Position numbers and translations under genes: made by a program. The notes below the pieces were generated by a model that saw nothing but the letters and a program-made list of their open reading frames with translations, was not told the origin of the DNA and did not search any database. DNA of 13,663 nucleotides from positions 1 to 13,663 of the forward strand of contig NWUY0303931288.1 in the NCBI GenBank assembly GCA_004151065.3, given 5' to 3'. Within the stretch, counting starts at the first letter, position 1. Each line of letters starts with the position of its first letter. This document shows, one piece after another, positions 8,290-13,663 of this stretch. The stretch is from Larix sibirica (taxonomy: Eukaryota > Streptophyta > Pinopsida > Pinales > Pinaceae).

Positions 8290-8342
8290 CAGTTTTTTCA
8301 TTTTTTCAAATAACATAGGGTAATATGCACAGAGACATTAAT

Positions 8343-8915
8343 GATAATCCCTCTTGGATTTCTCAGGAGAACTTTCACATAGCAAAGGAAAATCTTATAA
8401 CATACTCAACACTAGAAGTAGCTGAAGAGTCTCTCTAAAAATGCCCAAAGAAGATAAGAGGCATTGCTGCCAATTTCTATGAGATTCCTTACATCCCCAT
8501 TTTTCTAGCCTCACACTGCAACTATATAATGGTTGGACCAATCTGCAGGACTTTGGGCTTGGGGTTTGTATGTTCCTTCGAATCGTCCGTAATTTGTGAA
8601 AAACTCTATTGCATTTGAATTCTTTGATGGGTTGGATCTAACGATAAGAAGTTTTGGAGTTTTGCACAAGATTTTCCGAAGGGCTCCCACGTCGTTTCAA
8701 ACATATCGATGGCTGTTCAGGCTCTTTCCTAAGACAAGGAAATGCAAGTGATTGAACCCAAGTGGTTCAATGGCACCGACTGCGACGATTCTAGAGAAAA
8801 CATGGACCTCAATAGGTTAAGCGTGAAGAATTTCCAAGGTCTCTACTTGATCACTGGAATAACAAATTGGTGGTTCTCATTATATTTATTTCTTTGCATC
8901 TCTACTATTTCATGA
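8343..8915 (+). pseudogene. Glutamate receptor-like (GLR) channel pseudogene fragment, S2 and M4
   Basis: GLRs are plant ligand-gated cation channels related to animal ionotropic glutamate receptors. One frame across this interval reads in family order. It begins with ENLITYSTLEVAEESL, then IRGIAANFYEIPYIPIFL; the family has 'GGIAA..DEIPYIKLFL', so the ligand-contacting Glu is kept and the Asp lost. Next come SHCNYIMVGP and LGLGF, then FPKGSHVVSNIS, MQVIEPKWFNGTDC and LSVKNFQGLYLITGI leading into the last membrane segment M4. Both cysteines of the S2 disulphide are present (SHCN and GTDC). Two in-frame stops, TAA 8436-8438 and TAA 8730-8732, plus TGA at 8913-8915, break it. It lacks the N-terminal domain, S1 and a clear pore, so it is a broken gene copy. 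A small gap at 8568-8670 looks like a retained intron. Confidence 0.8.
8568..8670 (+). other. Intron-like insertion in the GLR fragment
   Basis: Between the LGLGF block (ends 8567) and the FPKG block (starts 8673) the GLR family has only one or no residue. Here ~103 bp intervene. They begin GTATGT and end TTTTGCACAAG, matching plant splice donor and acceptor patterns. Removal would leave the frame off by one, which may reflect a later one-base indel. This favours a decayed genomic gene copy over a processed retrocopy. Confidence 0.55.
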
Positions 8916-8956
8916 AAGATCCTAATATAAGTGGCAAGGATAATGGTGAGATGGGT

Positions 8957-9008
8957 GGTCCATTGTGCGGATGGAGGACATTGGTCCATTGTGCGGACGG
9001 AGGACATT
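8957..9008. repeat. 26-bp tandem duplication
   Basis: The unit ggtccattgtgcgga(t/c)gga followed by ggacatt is present twice, at 8957-8982 and 8983-9008, with one mismatch. It sits just past the end of the GLR-like frame, where the channel's cytoplasmic tail would be encoded. Confidence 0.92.
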
Positions 9009-9054
9009 GAAGATGAGGTTTCAAGCTCAGCTCCCAGCGAAGAGGGTCAGAAAT

Positions 9055-9153
9055 CCAAGAGGTTCGACGTCAGCTCCGAAGCCAAGAGGATCAGTGGTCT
9101 ACTCCTGCTTTCACAATCCAAGAGGATCGGTGGTTTACTCCTATTTTCACAAG
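9055..9153. repeat. 36-bp tandem duplication with partial third copy
   Basis: Copies at 9082-9117 and 9118-9153 start ccaagaggatc and share gtggt(c/t)tactcct and tttcaca. A shorter relative starts ccaagaggttc at 9055. The period is 12 codons, so frames are kept; one reads PRGSVVYSCFHN then PRGSVVYSYFHK. I do not recognise the peptide, and no conserved gene is evident around it. Confidence 0.88.
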
Positions 9154-9744
9154 CAACCCTTCCTCTCCTGGAACTAGTCCTTTTAGCAACCTGAAGCTTC
9201 TCCTTCCGGGATTCTCAAGATGTGCCGGACGCAATTGCAAAATCAAATGCTGGTTCTTCCTCTGTTTTAGCACTCGAGATAACAAAAAATATTCACCCAA
9301 ACACAACACAATGAGTGGAGAATTTACCAAACTACGTTGATAAGTTGGGCATCATCTGGGTTTCTATTATGTGATTTGTGTTCAAGAATTGTTAAGTTTG
9401 AAAATCACATTGCCTTTGTTGTTTTCTACAACATGTTGCAAACTTGCATCCTTTCAAGTAGTAACATTATGGACATTACTGCTTGGAGCTCCTGCATTTT
9501 CAAACTCTACTTTCATGCTTTGTCATAGACATTGCCACATGTGGCTTTTGTTTATTATTGGAAATATTTGTGGGAAGAGTCAACAAAAGTTAATTTATAT
9601 ATTTATTTTTTAAGGAATTAATCATTGGTGGACTTTTTCTATTAAAATAATGTTCATATCTACTTAAAAAAATATATAATTTTATTAAATAAATTTACAT
9701 ATTTATATTTATTCTCATACAAATCAAAATAATATAAAAATTAA
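9154..9744. other. No recognisable gene; becomes very AT-rich
   Basis: Short open frames occur here (for example at 9337-9528 on the plus strand), but none shows a known motif. It could include the 3' part of the GLR copy. From ~9600 to 9958 the base composition turns extremely AT-rich. Confidence 0.5.
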
Positions 9745-9804
9745 AAACAATAATCTATAAAATAAATATAGGAAAAAAACAATAATCTATAAAAATAAAT
9801 ATAA
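9745..9804. repeat. 32-bp tandem duplication in AT-rich DNA
   Basis: aaacaataatctataaa followed by ataaatata occurs twice with a 32-bp offset (the marker caataatct is at 9748 and 9780). It lies in the AT-rich belt directly upstream of LINE-B. Confidence 0.8.
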
Positions 9805-10399
9805 CCTTAATTGAAATATAAATGTAAGATGCACTTGCAAAATAATTGTAAATAGTTCCAATTAAAACAAAACACAATTTTTGTATGTTTATAAAAGTAT
9901 TTTTATTTATTTATTAATATTTAATTTTAATTAGAAATTTTAAAATAAAATAATAAGGCTATGAAAGAAGTGCATCTATGAACCTCATTGTGACTCAACT
10001 TCGTTTATAGCTGAGGAAAACGGATGGAGGGGTTTTCAGGCTTAGGGTTTTGGGTTCGGATGCTGGGTAGACTTTTTGCAGAATGAGGATGGCTCTTTGA
10101 GACACCTTGGAGTCCATCTAGCCGCTCGGATAGCTCTAGTACCAACCAAGGCGTAAAAAAGTGGGAATTTAATTTTTGTTTTCAGAGTTTGCCTATCTAA
10201 ATTCTGTAGAATCCACCCTTCCTCTTTTTTATCGGTCTCTTCGCTACTTTAGGTGGGTTTTTCATCTTTTATTTTGATTTTGTACATGGGCCTCCTATTT
10301 CTGCTACTACACATTTCTACTATTTCTGGCGGAGGTGTTTTTCTGATGGACAACTGGCTCCTTTTCCTCCTTTTTTTATGTCACATCAACTTGATTGTT

Positions 10400-11992
10400 A
10401 TGGCGTGCCTGATGCCCTACAATATACCTGTCAGTTCATCTACCTCGGTTATACTTCATTCGGGGTCTCACCTGTCTCCAGCATGTGGTTCAACGGAGGA
10501 GGGTTTATCATTGACAAACTCTGGGAAGGCAGTGGTTCAGGCTTCGAAGTATAAGATATCTGGTGCTGCGGCCCGGTTGAGGAGAAGGCACAAAACATAT
10601 AAGGCTTGGGAGGAGTCTGCGACCTACACCTTGGATTCATGGATTAATTTGGACCGGATTGAACTACTTTCCCGGAGATGCATAGTGGGTCAGATTGAAG
10701 GAACTAAACTCTCGCAAACCGAACTGGTCGATTGGGTTAATTTGAATTGGACTCCCATTGTTGGTTTATCCCTGCGTACTAGTCTGTTATCTCGTTGGTG
10801 GGTTGCATTTATGTTACTCGATGAAGAGTTTATTCGACCGATTTTGGATCAGACCTGGCTGGTAAAGGAGGGCTCGCTGATTTTGAAAAGATGGCACATC
10901 AATTTTAATCCTTTAACTGAACAAATGAGGTTTCGTCATCTTTGGGTTTTGCTCCTAGGGTTTCCATTCGAACTTTGGACGCCCAATATTTTTTAAGGTC
11001 TGGGGAATCTTCTGGGGAGGTTTATCAGAATGGAGAAAAACCTAATCTTTAGCATAAAAAGAGAATGGTGACTATGTTGGTCGAATTCGATGTCACAAGG
11101 GGGTTTCCGGCCAATGTGGACATCCACTGGAGGAATAAGGTTTATAATCAAAGAATTGATTATAAGAATATCCCTTTCCGTTGTTTTCACTGTAGCTGCA
11201 CGGGTCACTTGAAGGAGAAATGTCCTCTGCTGGGAAAAAGACGGTGATGCATTTTCCTACTTCTACAGAAGGTTTGGACTCTACACTCAAGACGACTCCA
11301 GACCCTAATGAGTCTCCAAGTATGTCTCTTGATGAACCATCGGTATATGAAGGTGTCACGAAAGGGGAGTTAGATTTCTATCTCTCTATGGAGAAAGCTC
11401 TGGATTTACGTATTTCAAATTCAAAACCTCTGGCTAGAAGCCTGTTAAATGATTTAAATTCGGTTGAGGCTGTCAATTTAGATGTTGAATCTTGTAAAAC
11501 GAACCCTAATGTTTCCTTTCCGACCTTAGATAAACCTGTTATAGCTCCCTCTATTGACATTGCTGATGGAAATTATTCGGCCCCTCTTTCCGTTTTACCC
11601 TCTACATCTGGCATGACTCCAGTTGAATATTTAGGTTTGTTGGTGGATGGGGTTGGGGGTTCCTTTCAAATGTCGTGGATCCTTCCATTACCGAGGAGAA
11701 GACTAGTCCCGACAATATCCCTGTTTCATTGCTTAATATGAAAAGTATTGATGGTTCCCCCCTTGAAATTTATGCGGTTAACCCCAACCCTTCAGATGAT
11801 CTGGTTATACCTTCGATTTGGTGTTAGAATGTGACCATTTGCAGGAAAAAGAAAGTGAAATAGAAATAAATTGGGGATACATTTATCCCTTTATCTACTT
11901 GACTTGAGTTGACTAATGCTGCTATAATTTCTGATGCCCCTTCTGCCCCTGGGATCCTTAGAGATGGTTCATCCCCACAGAGAGTTTCCTAA
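10400..11992 (+). pseudogene. LINE-B ORF1 pseudogene: DUF4283 + CCHC zinc knuckle
   Basis: DUF4283 is readable from ~10640: LLSRRCIVGQIEG, LVDWVNLNWTPIVG, SLILKRWHINFNPLTEQ and HLWVLLLGFPFELW, then a TAA at 10994-10996 and GLGNLLGRFI after it. A frameshift near 11055 leads to MLVEFDVTRGFPANVDIHW and the knuckle CFHCSCTGHLKEKC (11182-11223, CX2CX4HX4C). The frame shifts again near 11230 into a Ser/Thr-rich tail containing STSGMTPVEYLGLLVDGVGG, and again near the G-run at 11655. TAG at 11825-11827 is premature. The last peptide, SAPGILRDGSSPQRVS, ends with TAA 11990-11992, which overlaps the ORF2 ATG. The start is uncertain: 10400 is an in-frame ATG within a longer open frame from 10253. The protein would bind element RNA in an intact copy. 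Confidence 0.82.
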
Positions 11993-11994
11993 TG
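11990..11994 (+). promoter_or_regulatory. ORF1 stop / ORF2 start overlap TAATG
   Basis: ORF1's TAA and ORF2's ATG share one A. The same arrangement, as TGATG, is at 4692-4688 on the minus strand in LINE-A. Such overlaps permit the ribosome to end ORF1 and restart ORF2, as established for the silkworm SART1 retrotransposon (UAAUG). That it works this way here is inference. Confidence 0.65.
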
Positions 11995-13455
11995 TCTATT
12001 ATGTCCTTCAACATCCGAGGAATTGGGAGGGATTCAAAGGCTAGGTCCCTTGTCAATTTCATTAAATCCACTAGTCTTGACTTTTTTTATTACAAGAAAC
12101 ATTATGCTCGGTTGAACATGCGATTTCTTTTTTCACTAGACATTGGTCGGGTTGGTATTTCAGTGCTATTGACTCCTGTGGACATTTAGGGGGTTTATTG
12201 TCTGGCTGGAATCCACTTACTGCGTCTGTTAAGACCTACAAAACCTTGGGGGGTCTTCTTATGAAAGGTCGCTTTCTGTCTAGCAATACAGAACTGGCCA
12301 TTCTCAATATCTATGCTCCTTACAGAGATAGGGAGAGGTACTGGAGGAATCTGGAATTTTCTGGATTACTTAATACCACTAATTTGAATATGGCAGGTGA
12401 TTTCAATTTGACTTTATCTGCGGCCGAAATTTGGGGATCTTTGATGCTGGTGGACAACTTGGGTGACTTTTTTAAAAGTCTATTTCAAAGATCCCATTTG
12501 ATTGATGTCATACCCAGAAAAATGGGATATACCTGGAGTAACAAACGTGCAGGTAAAGGATGTGTGTGTAAAAGATTAGATCGGTTCCTTATTTCAGAAG
12601 ATTTGGCTGTTAAATTTATCCGGTATAAGACCTGGATAGAATATTCTGATATTTCAGACCACCAAGCCATCATTTTGCAGTTTGATGATCTATAACAAAA
12701 AGGTTGAAGCCTTTCAGGTTCAACATTACCTGGTTAAAAGATTTGGAGTTTTGTAACTTGGTTAAGGAATACTGGTTACAAGTTGATGTTACTGCTTGTT
12801 ATAATCCGGTGGACTCTTTGATATATAAGCTGAAAGGTTTAAAAAATAAAACTAAAGTCTGGGAGAAGTTGAAGAAGGAAAGGGACCGTTATGTCTATCT
12901 GTCATCAGAGGTCAAATTAAGCAGCTACATATGCTTAATACAAATGGTATTTTCATTAAGGAAGATCATTTGGAGCTACAGAAGTTGTAGGACAAATTAA
13001 ATGTAATTCTGAAGACTGAAGAAAACTCGTGGTGGCTTAAGAGCCGTGCTATGTGCTCTGTGGGTTGAGCTTGGGGACAATAACACCCAATTTTTTCACA
13101 ACTATGCCTCCCACCGGAGAAATATAAATATGATCTGGTCTATAAATGATAGGGAAGGTCTTGAACTGAATGCTCAAAAGGAAATTGGATACGCAGCTTT
13201 CAAACATTTCTCTGCACATTTTGAAGATCCGAAGACCTCCAATATTTCTGCTCAACTAAATGCCATTAAATGTTATCCCTATTTTTTTACAGAAGAGGAA
13301 GGATTACAGGTTGGTAGACCAGTCCAATTGAAGGAAATTGAAGATGTGTTAAAAGGTTTCAAGAAAGATAAAAGCCCCGACCCCGATGGTTGGTCGATAG
13401 ACTTATTTATCACTTTCTGGGATATTATGTGCATGGATTTATTGAATATGGCGGA
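11992..13455 (+). pseudogene. LINE-B ORF2 pseudogene: endonuclease and start of RT
   Basis: ATG 11992 opens MSIMSFNIRGIG, with the catalytic Asn at 12010. A one-base loss in the T-run 12082-12088 shifts the frame, after which LQET (Glu 12096-12098), NIYAPY (~12304-12324), AGDFNL (Asp 12399-12401), CKRLDRFLISEDL and ISDHQA (SDH 12654-12662) follow in a frame open to TAA 12693-12695. So every endonuclease motif is present. The connecting region continues in shifted frames, with FNITWLKDLEFCNLV, a TAG at 12988-12990 and LWVELGDNNTQFFH. The RT begins at ~13330 with EIEDVLKGF and DKSPDPDGW (13367-13393; the family has DKSPGPDGW). Homology ends at LLNMAEL (~13455) before any catalytic RT motif; TAA at 13499-13501. 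At least four frameshifts. Confidence 0.85.
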
Positions 13456-13663
13456 GTTGTTAGTTTTTCAGAATTTACTTCAATCTGATCTAGGATCTTA
13501 ATTGAGAGAACAACATGTACAGCATATCTACAGCATATCAATCATGGACACAATAATGCAAGCACACAAGAGACACAAAGATTTACTTGGGGAAAACCAT
13601 AAAGGTGAAAAACCCCAATAACTTCCTCAGAGATAGATAGAGCAATGATACAACCCAACCATA
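13456..13663. other. Unrelated sequence replacing the rest of LINE-B; possible second repeat
   Basis: After the LINE break no RT motif occurs in any frame. The text acacaagagacacaaagatt and a following ttgggg-aaaacc-ataaa-ggtgaaaaa-ccccaa segment (TTGGGG at 13587-13592, CCCCAA at 13613-13618) resemble a motif I associate with dispersed plant repeats. This is memory of a pattern only. No LTR end, coding frame or target-site duplication could be confirmed, and the window ends here. Confidence 0.4.

Larger units (their letters stand above)
10010..13455 (+). mobile_element. LINE-B: L1-type non-LTR retrotransposon, broken in the RT
   Basis: The plus strand has the plant L1 order: ORF1 with DUF4283 and CCHC knuckle, ORF2 endonuclease, connecting region, and the first ~45 residues of the RT. 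LINE homology stops near 13455. Loss of the 3' rather than the 5' part is the opposite of ordinary 5'-truncated insertions, so a later insertion or deletion cut it; the remainder might lie beyond the window. The 5' boundary is uncertain: composition changes from very AT-rich to mixed at about 9960-10010. The ~250-400 bp before the recognisable ORF1 would be 5' UTR. It is similar in domains to LINE-A but differs clearly in sequence, so it belongs to another subfamily. Confidence 0.85.

Noticed and set aside
8931-9194. 87-codon plus-strand ORF after the GLR fragment
   Set aside because: It consists largely of tandem-repeat translation. I found no match to a GLR tail or other family, so it is not called as a gene.
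9600-9958. AT-rich belt as matrix-attachment region or replication origin
   Set aside because: Base composition alone does not support such a call.

Overview
This is a eukaryotic, almost certainly seed-plant, window from a repeat-rich intergenic region. It is AT-rich with no operon-like structure. Every recognisable protein remnant belongs to a plant-typical family: two L1-type LINEs with the plant ORF1 layout (DUF4283 plus a CCHC knuckle), one of them with a C-terminal RNase H; a Ty3/gypsy integrase tail; and part of a glutamate receptor-like (GLR) ion-channel gene. I found no intact gene, tRNA, rRNA or CRISPR array. All coding material is decayed by stops and frameshifts.

Layout, left to right. 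1-310: five diverged ~60-bp tandem units. 412-631 (-): C-terminal piece of a Ty3/gypsy pol. 1095-1585, 1725-1808 and 1975-2572: several families of short and long direct repeats in AT-rich DNA. 2603-~6500 (-): LINE-A, an L1-type LINE with ORF1 (DUF4283 and CCHC), ORF2 endonuclease and RNase H, but with the whole reverse transcriptase missing through an internal deletion near 3434. 6593-6813: three 74-bp tandem units just upstream of LINE-A ORF1. 8343-8915 (+): GLR pseudogene fragment (ligand-binding S2 half and last membrane segment), possibly beginning near 8074. 8957-9153: two small tandem repeats. 9600-9958: extremely AT-rich. ~10010-13455 (+): LINE-B, with ORF1, ORF2 endonuclease and the very start of the RT, then broken off. 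13456-13663: unrelated sequence, probably another repeat.

The two LINEs lie back to back, pointing outwards, on either side of the GLR remnant. They belong to related but distinct subfamilies. Both keep the same ORF1/ORF2 boundary: the ORF1 stop overlaps the ORF2 start by one base (TAATG in LINE-B, TGATG in LINE-A), preceded by a similar ORF1 C-terminal peptide. This suggests stop-start coupled translation of ORF2 in the ancestral elements. None of the copies here looks able to move by itself.

The most interesting points are the conserved stop-start overlap, the RT-less EN-RNase H LINE, the intron-bearing GLR remnant, and the 74-bp array whose units carry a Kozak-like ATG on both strands. 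All calls rest on reading translations by eye; no database search was possible.
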